Shown: in pieces, positions 26,124 through 35,021 of the stretch | Position numbering within the stretch: position 1 is the stretch's first letter | Layout: each line of letters starts with the position of its first letter | Assembly: GCF_046098205.1 (NCBI RefSeq) | Contig: NZ_JBJURJ010000015.1 | Span: forward strand, 62,001 to 126,000 | Reading direction: 5' to 3' | Source: Paenibacillus_AR mesotrionivorans | GTDB lineage: Bacteria; Bacillota; Bacilli; Paenibacillales; NBRC-103111 | DNA: 64,000 nt | The notes under the pieces: model-generated | Database searches by the model: none | Told to the model about the DNA's origin: nothing | The model's input: only the letters and a program-made list of their open reading frames with translations | Program-made: the position numbers and the translations under genes

Positions 26124-27779
26124 GTGAGTTCCACCGTCCATAAGGGATCGATTGACCGCAGGGATGCTTCTGTTGTCCTTGCGTTTGTGCTGACCGCCTT
26201 TATAGCCCTTCTTATCGGAGGCTTCGCCGGGCTTCTCCAGGGGATGGCCCGGGGGATGAATCTGACGCTGCCCTTCGGCATGAGCTATTATCAGCTGCTG
26301 ACGGCACACGGCGTGCTGATGGCGCTTATTTTCACCACTTATTTCATTATCGGGTTTCTGCTGGCGGGCTGCTCGAAGGCGTTGGGCGGGGTTCTGCCCT
26401 CCCCGGCGCGGCGGCTGGCCTGGACGGGCTTTGGCCTGATGACGGCGGGAACCGTTCTTGGCACGGTGCTGATCCTGCTGGATCAAGCGACGGTGCTCTA
26501 TACTTTTTATGCGCCCATGCAGGCTTCCCCTTGGTTCTACATCGCCCTGGTGCTGCTTGTAGCCGGAAGCTGGCTGCCGGCCTTTAGCGTGTTTTATTGC
26601 CTGCGGGTCTGGAAACGCCAAAATCCCGGCGGGATTACGCCACTCTTCATGTTTATGTCGGCGGTTACCATGGCCTTGTGGATGGTGGCGACGCTGGGGG
26701 TCGCCTTCGAGGTTATCGCTTTGCTGATTCCCTGGTCCTTCGGCTGGGTCGACCGGGTGCATGTGATGCTGTCCCGGACACTGTTCTGGTATTTCGGCCA
26801 TCCGCTGGTCTATTTTTGGCTGCTGCCCGCTTATATCTGCTGGTACACGGTCATCCCGAAGGTGATCGGCGGACGAATTTTTAGCGATGCGCTGGCCCGG
26901 CTTTCCTTTTTGCTGTTTCTTGTATTCTCCGTTCCTGTGGGCTTTCATCATCAGCTGATGGAGCCGGGTATTCCAAGCATTTGGAAGTACATTCAGGTGG
27001 TACTCACCTTTATGGTCATCATTCCTACATTGACTACGGCCTTTTCCACCTTTGCGGTGTTTGAGCTGCGCGGCAGGGAGCTGGGGGGTAGGGGGCTGTT
27101 CGGTTGGCTCCGGCTCATGCCCTGGCGGGATGTCCGGTTTTTCGCTCCGTTTATGGGCATGCTGGCCTTTATCCCCGCGGGTGCAGGCGGCATCATCAAT
27201 GCCTCCAACCAGATGAACGCAGTGGTTCATAACACGCTGTGGGTGACGGGACATTTGCATCTGACTGTGGCCACAACGGTCGCCCTGACCTTTTTCGGCA
27301 TCACCTATTGGCTGATCCCTTCTATTCTGGGGAAGACGCTCACGCCGGGTATGCACCGGCTGGGTTTGATCCAGACCGTACTATGGCTGGTGGGTATGGT
27401 GTTTATGTCCGGCTCCATGCATACGGTGGGCCTTCTGGGCTCTCCCCGCCGCACGGCGTATACCACCTACGGGGATCATCCGGACAGTGTCCTTTGGATG
27501 CCTTATTATGTAGCAATGGCAGTGGGCGGCACCATTCTATTCGCAGGTGTGCTGCTGATGATGGTTAATGTGGTCCGGCTGCTTAGGGCGCCAACCGGAA
27601 GCACTGAATTTCCCGTGGCCGAACCTGCGGAGGGAGCCGCGCCTGCACCCCGGCTGTTTGAACGCTGGGGCGTATGGATGGCCGTGGTGGTGGCGTTGAT
27701 CCTGGCAGCCTATGCCGTCCCTGTTATGGATATGGTGGTCAATCCGGTGCCGGGTTCACCGCCTGTAGTGACTTGGTAA
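26124..27779 (+). CDS. Cytochrome c oxidase subunit I (ba3 type)
   Basis: 551 residues with about 13 membrane helices and a GTG start. Heme-copper ligand motifs are visible: TAHGVLMALIF (low-spin heme His), WYFGHPLVYFWLLPAYICWY (CuB His and the Tyr cross-link region), PVGFHHQLMEPG (CuB His pair) and VTGHLHLTVATT (heme His pair). The lineage is B-type (ba3). With subunits IIa and II it forms a complete terminal oxidase without separate assembly genes in the window. Confidence 0.92.
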   Translation: MSSTVHKGSIDRRDASVVLAFVLTAFIALLIGGFAGLLQGMARGMNLTLPFGMSYYQLLTAHGVLMALIFTTYFIIGFLLAGCSKALGGVLPSPARRLAWTGFGLMTAGTVLGTVLILLDQATVLYTFYAPMQASPWFYIALVLLVAGSWLPAFSVFYCLRVWKRQNPGGITPLFMFMSAVTMALWMVATLGVAFEVIALLIPWSFGWVDRVHVMLSRTLFWYFGHPLVYFWLLPAYICWYTVIPKVIGGRIFSDALARLSFLLFLVFSVPVGFHHQLMEPGIPSIWKYIQVVLTFMVIIPTLTTAFSTFAVFELRGRELGGRGLFGWLRLMPWRDVRFFAPFMGMLAFIPAGAGGIINASNQMNAVVHNTLWVTGHLHLTVATTVALTFFGITYWLIPSILGKTLTPGMHRLGLIQTVLWLVGMVFMSGSMHTVGLLGSPRRTAYTTYGDHPDSVLWMPYYVAMAVGGTILFAGVLLMMVNVVRLLRAPTGSTEFPVAEPAEGAAPAPRLFERWGVWMAVVVALILAAYAVPVMDMVVNPVPGSPPVVTW

Positions 27780-27806
27780 TAGTAACGGATCCATCCCGTG
27801 AAAAAA

Positions 27807-27854
27807 AAGGCTCCGGCTTGCCTTGTTTTTGAAGGCGGCTGGAGCTTTTATTTT
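27807..27854 (+). terminator. Terminator of the ba3 oxidase operon
   Basis: AAAAGGCTCCGGC near 27805-27817 pairs with GGCTGGAGCTTTT (about 27837-27849), with inner GCCTT/AAGGC; a T-rich tail follows. Confidence 0.8.
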
Positions 27855-27889
27855 GCCGGTGGCTGGTGGACGCTAGTACGGCGTTTGCC

Positions 27890-28073
27890 TTGCGGACCGA
27901 CGATCCGTTAATTCCCACAAAACGAGTATTTTCCGGACCCAACGGACCGTGAATCCGTTATTCGGTGCAAAAAGAGTGGTATGCAGATGATGCGGGCACA
28001 ATAACGCCTTCTGTGTCCGTGAAATCTGCAAAAGCGCGAAAAAAGTAGAAATAAGGGAGCCTCAGTCCGTTAG
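27890..28073. repeat. Intergenic four-unit dyad element, copy C (complete)
   Basis: Forward units lie at 27890-27916 and 27940-27968 (GGACCG...TCCGTTATTCGG). Inverted units lie at 27996-28025 (AATAACGCC...GTGTCCGTG) and 28048-28073 (AAATAAGGG...GTCCGTTAG). The offsets are 50, 56 and 52 bases. No gene was supported between 27860 and 28671. Confidence 0.72.
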
Positions 28074-28388
28074 CAACAAGCTAACTCTGGAGCAGCAGAT
28101 TCCTCACCCTACCCGATAGTGCTCTTCCATACAGCCGAAGTACACCCCTTCTCCATTCATCTCAAACTGACCCTGAGGGAAGGGGATAATGGACGTAAAG
28201 GAGCAAACAACATGTCCCAAACCCTGCAAAATCCATGTGCTAGTGCCATTTCCATTAATTTCAAATCCACTCAACTTAGGAAAGTATTTTGCAACATTTA
28301 GACATTATTTCAACCCAAATCCGAACATTCGGAGCGAAGATCACAAAATAGTCAAGAATTAACGCAACGCGTCACATTTCGGACAAAG

Positions 28389-28424
28389 TTTCACGTGAAA
28401 ATTGATTATGAAAACGTAATCAAT
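28389..28424. promoter_or_regulatory. Two adjacent palindromes upstream of adhE
   Basis: TTTCACGTGAAA (28389-28400) is a perfect palindrome. It abuts a second dyad, ATTGATTA (28401-28408) with TAATCAAT (28417-28424). Both are typical sizes for operators; their regulators are unknown. Confidence 0.45.
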
Positions 28425-28445
28425 TGTCAAAATAAAATCTTTTTA

Positions 28446-28460
28446 ATGTAAGCGTTTGTA
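28446..28460 (+). promoter_or_regulatory. Candidate cre site (CcpA) upstream of the adhE promoter
   Basis: ATGTAAGCGTTTGTA matches the relaxed cre consensus WTGNAANCGNWNNCW at all but one position. It ends five bases before the -35 box. Confidence 0.5.
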
Positions 28461-28465
28461 CACTC

Positions 28466-28494
28466 TTTACGAATGCAAAAAGTTTAGCTATAAT
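28466..28494 (+). promoter_or_regulatory. adhE promoter
   Basis: TTTACG (28466-28471) and a perfect TATAAT (28489-28494) are 17 bases apart. Initiation near 28501 gives a leader of about 170 bases that contains the two Fnr/Rex-type sites. Confidence 0.75.
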
Positions 28495-28510
28495 CAGAAT
28501 CAATAAAGGG

Positions 28511-28530
28511 TTGTGAAATTATTCACGTAA
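28511..28530. promoter_or_regulatory. Fnr/Rex-type operator 1
   Basis: TTGTGAAATTATTCACG fits both Rex (TTGTGAA-N4-TTCACAA) and Fnr (TGTGA-N6-TCACA) consensus at nearly all bases. It lies just downstream of the probable start site, a repressor position. Confidence 0.65.
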
Positions 28531-28533
28531 AAG

Positions 28534-28553
28534 ATGTGAAATTATTCACGTAA
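28534..28553. promoter_or_regulatory. Fnr/Rex-type operator 2
   Basis: This repeats site 1 over 21 bases (TGTGAAATTATTCACGTAA and beyond), 23 bases downstream, about two helical turns. The paired sites suggest cooperative binding. Confidence 0.65.
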
Positions 28554-28591
28554 AATCGTTACAAACTTCACACTAGTTATTACCAGTTCAA

Positions 28592-28615
28592 TATGATACT
28601 GTGATAAGTATCATA
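28592..28615. promoter_or_regulatory. Perfect 9+9 dyad upstream of adhE, regulator unknown
   Basis: TATGATACT (28592-28600) and AGTATCATA (28607-28615) are perfect inverted arms with a six-base spacer. The left arm contains a -10-like TATGAT, so it may overlap a second promoter. Confidence 0.55.
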
Positions 28616-28671
28616 CTAACGTGAAGCATTCGACATAACCCAGAATATAGCTCTAGGAGGCGGAGATTAAC

Positions 28672-31275
28672 ATGGCAGTTAAAGAAACCAAGTTAAAAGA
28701 GCAGATGTCAGTTCAAGAACAAGTGGATCTTCTGGTTTCCCGCGCAAAGCAAGCCTATCAAGAGTACATGAAGCTGGATCAGGCGCAAATCGACAAGATC
28801 GTTCAAGAAATGGCTCTTGCCGGGCTTGACAAGCATATGTATCTGGCTAAGCTGGCAGTGGAAGAGACCGGCCGCGGCGTGTATGAAGACAAAATCACCA
28901 AGAACATCTTTGCAACGGAATATATCTATCATAGCATCAAGTACGAAAAAACCGTCGGTGTTATTGAAGAGAACCCGTACGAAAACTTCAAGAAGGTTGC
29001 TGAGCCTGTAGGTGTTGTTGCAGGTGTAACTCCCGTAACCAACCCGACTTCGACTGCCATGTTTAAATCCATTATCTCTGCCAAAACCCGTAACCCGATT
29101 ATCTTTGCCTTCCATCCCTCCGCTCAAAAATGTTCTTCGGCAGCGGCTAAGGTGCTTCTGGATGCAGCAGTGGCTAACGGCGCTCCGCAGCACGCGATTC
29201 AATGGATCGAAGCTCCTTCCATTGAAGCTACCAACCTGCTGATGAACCACCCGGGTGTGTCCCTGATCCTGGCTACCGGCGGTCCTGGCATGGTAAAGGC
29301 TGCTTACAGCACAGGCAAACCGGCTCTGGGCGTAGGCGCAGGCAACGTGCCCGCATTCATCGAGAAAACAGCAAACATTGCGCAAGCAGTTAATGATATT
29401 ATCCTGTCCAAATCCTTCGACAACGGCATGATTTGCGCATCCGAGCAAGCGGTCATCATCGAAGAGCCGATCTATGAAGTAACCAAGAAGTGCTTCGCCG
29501 ACCAAGGCTGCTACTTCCTGAACCCGCAAGAAATCGAGCAGCTGACCAAGCTGGCCATCAACCTTGAGAAGTGTGCCGTTAACCCGGTTATCGTTGGCCA
29601 ATCCGCTGTGAAGATTGCCGAAATGGCTGGCCTGAAGGTTCCTGCCAACACCAAGATCCTGATCGCCGAGATCAGCGGCGTAGGCACCAAGTTCCCGCTG
29701 TCCGCTGAGAAGCTGTCCCCGATCCTGGCTTGCTACAAGGTTAAGACTGCAGAGCAAGGCATCGAACGCGCGGCTGAAGTTGTTGCATTCGGCGGCATGG
29801 GCCACAGCTCCGCGATCCATTCCAATGACCAAGACGTGATCACTGCTTTCGCTAACCGTCTGCAAACCGGCCGTGTTATCGTCAACTCGCCTTCCACACA
29901 CGGCGCTATCGGCGACATTTACAACACCAACCTGCCTTCCTTGACTCTGGGCTGCGGCTCCTACGGCGGAAACTCGACTTCCTCCAACGTAACTGCAGTT
30001 AACCTAATCAATGTGAAAAGGGTGGCGTACCGTACTGTGAATATGCAATGGTTTAAGGTACCGCCGAAGATCTACTTCGAAAAAGGTGCAACTCAATACC
30101 TGTCCAAGATGCCTGACATTTCCCGCATCGCAATCATTACTGACCCGATGATGGTGAAATTCGGGTATGTAGAGAAGATCGAATACTACCTGCGCAAGCG
30201 TCAAAACCCGGTTTATGTGGAAGTGTTCTCTGAGGTTGAGCCCGATCCTTCCGTAGAAACTGTAGAACGCGGCCGCGCTATGATGGAACGCTTCCAGCCG
30301 GACTGCATTATCGCACTGGGCGGCGGCTCCGCAATGGACGCAGCTAAAGCAATGTGGCTGTTCTTCGAATATCCGGACACCGACTTCTCTGCTATCAAGC
30401 AAAAGTTCATGGATATCCGCAAACGGATCTACAAGTACCCCCGTCTGGGCAAAAAGGCCAAGTTTGTGGCCATCCCGACTACTTCGGGTACCGGTTCCGA
30501 GGTAACCTCCTTCGCGGTTATCACCGACAAGAATGCAGGCAACACCAAGTATCCGCTGGCTGACTACGAGCTGACTCCGGACGTTGCCATCATCGACCCG
30601 GAATACGTGCTGACACTGCCGAAGGGCCTTGTTGCCGACACCGGTATGGACGTTCTGACTCACGCCATCGAAGCTTATGTGTCCATCATGGCTAACGATT
30701 ACACCGACGGCTTGGCTATGAAGGCTATCCAGCTGGTATTCGAAAACATCGAGAAATCCTATGCCGGTGATCCGGTTGCCCGTGAAAGAATGCATAATGC
30801 ATCCACCATCGCAGGTATGGCCTTCTCCAATGCCTTCCTGGGTATCAACCACAGCTTGGCTCACAAATGGGGCGCAGAATTCCATACGCCGCACGGACGG
30901 ACCAACGCCATCCTGATGCCGTATGTAATCCGCTACAATGCAACCAAACCGACGAAGTTCGCTTCGTTCCCGAAATATGATCACTTCATCGCCGACCAAC
31001 GCTATGCCGAAATCGCGCGTGTTCTGGGTCTGCCTGCTGCAACCACTGAGCAAGCTATCGACAGCCTGATCAAGGCTATCCAAGACCTGAACAAGAAGCT
31101 GAACCTGCCTGCAACCTTCCAGGAAGCCGGAATTGATGCCAAGGAATTCGAAGCCAAGGTTGACTACCTGGCCGACCGCGCCTTCGAAGACCAATGCACC
31201 ACAGCTAACCCGAGAATGCCGCTGGTTATCGAACTGGCCGACATCTACCGCAAGGCTTTCTACGGCAAGGAGTAA
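28672..31275 (+). CDS. adhE: Bifunctional acetaldehyde-CoA/alcohol dehydrogenase
   Basis: 867 residues with the standard two-domain layout. The N-terminal aldehyde dehydrogenase has its catalytic Cys in GMICASEQ. The C-terminal iron alcohol dehydrogenase has the GGGSAMDAAKAM nucleotide loop and metal ligands in DVLTHAIEAYVS, INHSLAHKWG and THPHGRTN-like HTPHGRTN. It reduces acetyl-CoA to ethanol and re-oxidises NADH in fermentation; AdhE forms long spirosomes. AGGAGGCGGAG precedes the ATG. Codon use is more restricted and less GC-biased than in neighbouring genes, as expected for a highly expressed gene. The operators upstream suggest redox, oxygen and carbon control. Confidence 0.97.
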   Translation: MAVKETKLKEQMSVQEQVDLLVSRAKQAYQEYMKLDQAQIDKIVQEMALAGLDKHMYLAKLAVEETGRGVYEDKITKNIFATEYIYHSIKYEKTVGVIEENPYENFKKVAEPVGVVAGVTPVTNPTSTAMFKSIISAKTRNPIIFAFHPSAQKCSSAAAKVLLDAAVANGAPQHAIQWIEAPSIEATNLLMNHPGVSLILATGGPGMVKAAYSTGKPALGVGAGNVPAFIEKTANIAQAVNDIILSKSFDNGMICASEQAVIIEEPIYEVTKKCFADQGCYFLNPQEIEQLTKLAINLEKCAVNPVIVGQSAVKIAEMAGLKVPANTKILIAEISGVGTKFPLSAEKLSPILACYKVKTAEQGIERAAEVVAFGGMGHSSAIHSNDQDVITAFANRLQTGRVIVNSPSTHGAIGDIYNTNLPSLTLGCGSYGGNSTSSNVTAVNLINVKRVAYRTVNMQWFKVPPKIYFEKGATQYLSKMPDISRIAIITDPMMVKFGYVEKIEYYLRKRQNPVYVEVFSEVEPDPSVETVERGRAMMERFQPDCIIALGGGSAMDAAKAMWLFFEYPDTDFSAIKQKFMDIRKRIYKYPRLGKKAKFVAIPTTSGTGSEVTSFAVITDKNAGNTKYPLADYELTPDVAIIDPEYVLTLPKGLVADTGMDVLTHAIEAYVSIMANDYTDGLAMKAIQLVFENIEKSYAGDPVARERMHNASTIAGMAFSNAFLGINHSLAHKWGAEFHTPHGRTNAILMPYVIRYNATKPTKFASFPKYDHFIADQRYAEIARVLGLPAATTEQAIDSLIKAIQDLNKKLNLPATFQEAGIDAKEFEAKVDYLADRAFEDQCTTANPRMPLVIELADIYRKAFYGKE

Positions 31276-31282
31276 TCAATGT

Positions 31283-31333
31283 CCCCCAAAAGTAAAGAGA
31301 AGCTTTGCAGCATAATCCGATTACTTTTGGGGG
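31283..31333. other. Perfect 13-bp inverted repeat after adhE
   Basis: CCCCCAAAAGTAA (31283-31295) and TTACTTTTGGGGG (31321-31333) enclose a 25-base loop just after the adhE stop. There is no T-run; it may protect the 3' end or bind a protein. Confidence 0.6.
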
Positions 31334-31356
31334 AGCCCCCTATAAATAATTACCGC

Positions 31357-31390
31357 AGAGGGACAGGGAAACCTGTCTCTTTGTTTTTTT
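31357..31390 (+). terminator. adhE terminator
   Basis: AGAGGGACAGG (31357-31367) pairs with CCTGTCTCT (31372-31380) with a one-base bulge, followed by TTGTTTTTTT. Confidence 0.88.
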
Positions 31391-31410
31391 GCGGAGAAGG
31401 GATTGGGTTG

Positions 31411-31547
31411 CTAACGGACACAGAAGCCCTTATTTGGCTAAGTGTCGCCGAAATTGCTAGGATTTTGACTAAATAAAGGCCTGTGAGTCCGCGAAAATCC
31501 GAGAAACAGGGAAACGGGGGGAATAAGGGTTCTACGGTCCATTACAC
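31411..31547. repeat. Intergenic four-unit dyad element, copy D (three units)
   Basis: A forward unit CTAACGGACACAG...CTTATTTGG lies at 31411-31437; inverted units lie at 31469-31497 and 31520-31547. The offsets are 58 and 51 bases. The outer forward unit expected near 31361 is missing; the adhE terminator occupies that place. Confidence 0.7.
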
Positions 31548-31629
31548 TAGCGGAGAGCCGCGGCGGATATCCATGTTAATATCGTAGGTGACGCCGGATA
31601 ACCCGTGCGGGAACAGAGCCGCCACACGC

Positions 31630-31662
31630 AAAAAAACCGGAATGCGTGGGATCGCATCCGGT
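31630..31662 (-). terminator. Terminator of fnr (minus strand)
   Basis: Read on the minus strand, ACCGGATGCG pairs with GCATTCCGGT and runs into seven T. Confidence 0.85.
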
Positions 31663-31686
31663 GCAAAAGATAAGTATAAAGAAAGT

Positions 31687-32418
31687 TCAAATCCGGCAAA
31701 TTTCCGGAGGGCAATTAGGGCAATTCACAATACTTTTCAAATAGAGCAGATCATGAATGATAATCTGGCCTTGTTCGTAGCTGATCACGCCTTCTTCCTT
31801 ATAGGTGCTCAGAAGCCGGTTGACGCTTTCGCGGGTAGTGCCGATCATGTTGGCCAGGTCGGTATTGGTCAGCTTGATGGCGAGCTTGATGCTGCCGTCC
31901 TCGACTTTTTCGCCGCAGGTATTGGTCAGCCGGATCAAGGTGGAGGCAAGAGCGCCGGTTTTGCCGAAAAGCATCAAATCCCGGAATTTGGACTGGGTGG
32001 TGCGTTGCATGAGTCCCATCCACTTCATAAATTCAACCGCAAAGTCCCCGTGCTGATAAATCAAAATCTCCAGGTCCTTCTGCTGGACAACGCCGATGAC
32101 ACTGTCCTTAATGGCTTCACCGTTGTAGCCGTAATGCATGTCGCCGTAGCCGCCGAATTCGCCAAAAAAATCTCCCTTTTGAAGGATGTTAAGGATCAGT
32201 TCCTTGCCGTCTTCAGTGGATTTGGTGATTTTCACCTGGCCTTTTCGGATATAAAACAGCTTCTCCGCCTTGTCGCCTTCCCAAAAAACATGGGAGCCTT
32301 CGGGCGCATTCTGGGGATACATAATATTTTCCAGACGGGACACGTTCTCCGGAGAGAGAAAATGCCCGATTTGATAGCTGCTGGGGGTAAATTCCGGACG
32401 GGTATCCAATGAGCTCAT
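31687..32418 (-). CDS. fnr: Fnr-type oxygen-responsive regulator with C-terminal Fe-S Cys cluster
   Basis: 243 residues: an N-terminal cyclic-nucleotide-binding fold, a dimerisation helix, and a C-terminal Crp-type helix-turn-helix (MIGTTRESVNRLLSTYKEEG). The tail NCPNCPPEICRI has Cys 233, 236 and 241, the C-x2-C-x4-C spacing of B. subtilis Fnr (227, 230 and 235), which binds a [4Fe-4S] cluster together with an Asp. It should activate or repress anaerobic genes through TGTGA-N6-TCACA boxes; two lie in front of convergent adhE. AAGGAGG precedes the ATG on the minus strand. Confidence 0.9.
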   Translation of the reverse strand: MSSLDTRPEFTPSSYQIGHFLSPENVSRLENIMYPQNAPEGSHVFWEGDKAEKLFYIRKGQVKITKSTEDGKELILNILQKGDFFGEFGGYGDMHYGYNGEAIKDSVIGVVQQKDLEILIYQHGDFAVEFMKWMGLMQRTTQSKFRDLMLFGKTGALASTLIRLTNTCGEKVEDGSIKLAIKLTNTDLANMIGTTRESVNRLLSTYKEEGVISYEQGQIIIHDLLYLKSIVNCPNCPPEICRI

Positions 32419-32511
32419 AGATCTGTCCTCCTTCCAGATTAAATTTTGGCGATAGTGACTTTTTTCATATCTTTATTGTACACGAAATTTTTTTGCCTTC
32501 CAATGAAATTA

Positions 32512-33612
32512 TTATGTCGTTTTGTCCACGCCGCTCAAATAACGGGCATATCCCAGCGGATTGCGGTACACCGCCCTCCAAACCTCGTGCATCCCCGCCT
32601 CGCCAAAGCTGTAGCGCTGGTCTCTTCCGTTGGCCTCAATAAAGATCAGATGGCCATCCTCCATAATGCCCATGTCCAATCCCAGATCCGCCAGGCCGGG
32701 CAGCCGTCCGCCTAAAAACTCCGCAATTTGCACGGATAACTGACCGATTCTGTCTTGAAGCTCCGCGCCGTTCCAGCCGGGAAAATCGGCAAATACCTGC
32801 TCCATGGTCGCTACCTTCCCGCCTTGAGCCACATTGGTCAAAAAAGCACCGGTACGGGCCACCTTCGCCACCATTCCCGTTGTCTGCCACAAGCCCGATT
32901 CATTCTTTTGCACGGATACCCGGATATCGAAGGGACGCCCTTGATATTTGGCCAGCGGCAAAAAATACTGAACCAGAAAGCTGCGCTTCCTGAGCCTCCG
33001 GACCAGCTCTACGGGCAGGCGGCTGCCAAAAAATTGTGAGCGCCAGGCGCCTGTTTTGGCGGAGCGGTATTTCCAGCGCCATTTGCCCCCTTCCGACAGG
33101 CTGAGCAGCATGATGCCTTGTCCTACACTGCCATTGGAGGGTTTTACGATAAGCGCGGGATATTCCCGCATCAGCCGCTCCAGCACCTCCGGCCTGGCTT
33201 GCTCTGTTAAGGGCAGATGGGGCCGGATCACCGGACTTTGCTCCAAAAGCCGGTGCAGCATCAGCTTGTCGTAGCGGGTATGCAAATTAAAAATCTCCAA
33301 GCCTTCCCTGGAGAGAGCCTCCAGTCTGGCCCGGGAGCGGGAATCCAAATGGATGGCGCGGTTATGAATCACAGCAGGCGTTTCCACCACCCTCCGGGCA
33401 TACCGCCCGCCTTGGCGCACCAGCGCAGGTACATGGCGTTTAGGACGCCCCGGCGCTAAGCTTGACAGCTTCAGGTAACACAGCGCGAGACCATGGGCGG
33501 CAGCCGCTTCTTCATAAAAGGATATTTGTTCATGGCCGGTTTTTCTTCCTTGGCACATGCGGTCGTACACGGAGGCATTCAGAAGAATGCCGACATACCG
33601 GTTTTGCGTCAT
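32512..33612 (-). CDS. YheC/YheD-family endospore coat-associated protein
   Basis: 366 residues with an ATP-grasp-like C-terminal part: ALIVKPSNGSVGQGIMLL, then RVSVQKNESG, and DLGLDMGIMEDGHLIFIEANGR near the end. B. subtilis YheC and YheD are spore-associated, with YheD forming rings around the forespore. The protein begins MTQNRYVGILL; I chose this ATG at 33612 because GGAGGG lies just upstream and the extra ~84 codons of longer frames have no coding look. Confidence 0.85.
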   Translation of the reverse strand: MTQNRYVGILLNASVYDRMCQGRKTGHEQISFYEEAAAAHGLALCYLKLSSLAPGRPKRHVPALVRQGGRYARRVVETPAVIHNRAIHLDSRSRARLEALSREGLEIFNLHTRYDKLMLHRLLEQSPVIRPHLPLTEQARPEVLERLMREYPALIVKPSNGSVGQGIMLLSLSEGGKWRWKYRSAKTGAWRSQFFGSRLPVELVRRLRKRSFLVQYFLPLAKYQGRPFDIRVSVQKNESGLWQTTGMVAKVARTGAFLTNVAQGGKVATMEQVFADFPGWNGAELQDRIGQLSVQIAEFLGGRLPGLADLGLDMGIMEDGHLIFIEANGRDQRYSFGEAGMHEVWRAVYRNPLGYARYLSGVDKTT

Positions 33613-33736
33613 GATCCACCCTCCTCTCCAACAGAATATGGCTTCCGGGCGAATCCGCATGGATGTTTGTCTAAGCCGCCATTCCTTTTTACGCATAAGC
33701 TTGTAGAAGAAGCTACTGCAAAAGGAGGTGCCGATC

Positions 33737-34894
33737 GTGATGATTAAACCGAAGGTTGCCTTGATCTCCCCCGGTTCCTTCATTATTCCCTCCGGCGTCA
33801 GCAGCTCTGTGGAGCAGGTGATGGAGGAGCTGGCCAACCGCCTCGGTGTGCGTACGGACTGCACAGTATACGGGATTCGTACTCCGGGTATACCTGCACG
33901 GGAAATCCGGGGGCCGGTCCGGTATCTCCGCCCGTCGGGCAGAAGGAACTATCTGCCTGCGGTCATCAAAAGCCTGAGGCAGGAGAATTATGACTTAATT
34001 CAAGTGGACAACCGCCCGAGAATGGCCAGAGCGGTCAAAAAAGCGCTGCCCGGAAGCCGGGTTTGGCTGGCGCTGCATTCTTTGACCTTCGTTTCCCGGC
34101 GGCATATCGGAAGACAGGAGCTGGCCAACTGCTTCCGTCATGTGGAGCGGATTTTGGTTAACAGCCGCTACTTGGAGGAAGAGATTGCGCGGCTGGTTCC
34201 CGAAGCGGCATATAAGCTGCAGGTGCTGTATCCCGGTGTGAACACCGGCCTGTTTTTGCCCAGGTGGGAGGGGGAAGGTGCGCGGCTGCGTGAGGAAAAG
34301 CTGCGGGTTATGGGCTATACCGGCAAAAAAATCATCCTTTATGCAGGCAGGCTCCGTGAGATCAAAGGGGTCCACCATCTGCTGGAGGCCATGCCCAGGC
34401 TGGCGGCACAGTATCCCGACGCCGTCCTGCTCGTAGTCGGAGGCGCCTTCTACGGCTCGAAACGGACTACGGATTATGTGCGGAAGCTCCACCGCATGGC
34501 CCGGTCTTTGCCCAGGAATGTGCGCTTCGTACCCTACGTCCCGCATGAGCAGATGCCGGAATGGTTCAGGCTGGCGGATGTGGCAGTGATGCCCTCCCCC
34601 AGACGGGAGGCCTTCGGCCTAGTCAACGTGGAGGCTATGGCCTCCGCTGTCCCCGTGGTGGCGGCAGATTCAGGCGGCATGCGGGAAATTATCCTTCATG
34701 AGGAAACGGGCTATCTGGTTCCTGTGGGATATTTAAGCGGAGGGATAGCCGACGCGGTAGGGAGGCTGTTGGCCGATCAAGAGCTGGCCAGACGTATGGG
34801 GGAGCAGGCAGCCTTGCGTGTGCGGGAGCAGTTTACCTGGGAGAGCGCGGCTGTCCGCTGGCTGATGCTGGCCGGCTTCGGCTTGGTTTTTTAA
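33737..34894 (+). CDS. GT4-family glycosyltransferase
   Basis: About 385 residues with two Rossmann halves. The C-terminal GT4 signature PSPRREAFGLVNVEAMASAVPVVA includes the E-x7-E motif, and ILYAGRLREIKGVHHLLEAM is the usual inter-domain strand. It resembles CotSA-like spore coat glycosyltransferases in size and context. GTG 33737 gives an eight-base gap from AAAGGAGG; ATG 33740 is equally possible. It heads the glycan region and lies next to a coat gene. Confidence 0.8.
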   Translation: MMIKPKVALISPGSFIIPSGVSSSVEQVMEELANRLGVRTDCTVYGIRTPGIPAREIRGPVRYLRPSGRRNYLPAVIKSLRQENYDLIQVDNRPRMARAVKKALPGSRVWLALHSLTFVSRRHIGRQELANCFRHVERILVNSRYLEEEIARLVPEAAYKLQVLYPGVNTGLFLPRWEGEGARLREEKLRVMGYTGKKIILYAGRLREIKGVHHLLEAMPRLAAQYPDAVLLVVGGAFYGSKRTTDYVRKLHRMARSLPRNVRFVPYVPHEQMPEWFRLADVAVMPSPRREAFGLVNVEAMASAVPVVAADSGGMREIILHEETGYLVPVGYLSGGIADAVGRLLADQELARRMGEQAALRVREQFTWESAAVRWLMLAGFGLVF

Positions 34895-34956
34895 TTTGAT
34901 TCATGGGTATCCGCCTATTTTCCGGAGGTTCCAGGAACCTGCATCTGGGTGTTTGG

Positions 34957-34965
34957 CATATGTTA
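34957..34965 (+). promoter_or_regulatory. Candidate sigma-K -10 for the repeat-protein gene
   Basis: CATATGTTA matches CATA-N3-TA. An AC dinucleotide lies 18 bases upstream, slightly longer than the usual 16-17. Confidence 0.35.
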
Positions 34966-35021
34966 CAGATGACTAGTTCTGTAAGCATTCGCCCATAGCA
35001 CAAATGGAAGGGAAGAGCCCC

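Noticed and set aside
28119..28301. Short open frame of 60 codons upstream of adhE
   Set aside because: No RBS, no family, and it overlaps the AT-rich control region.
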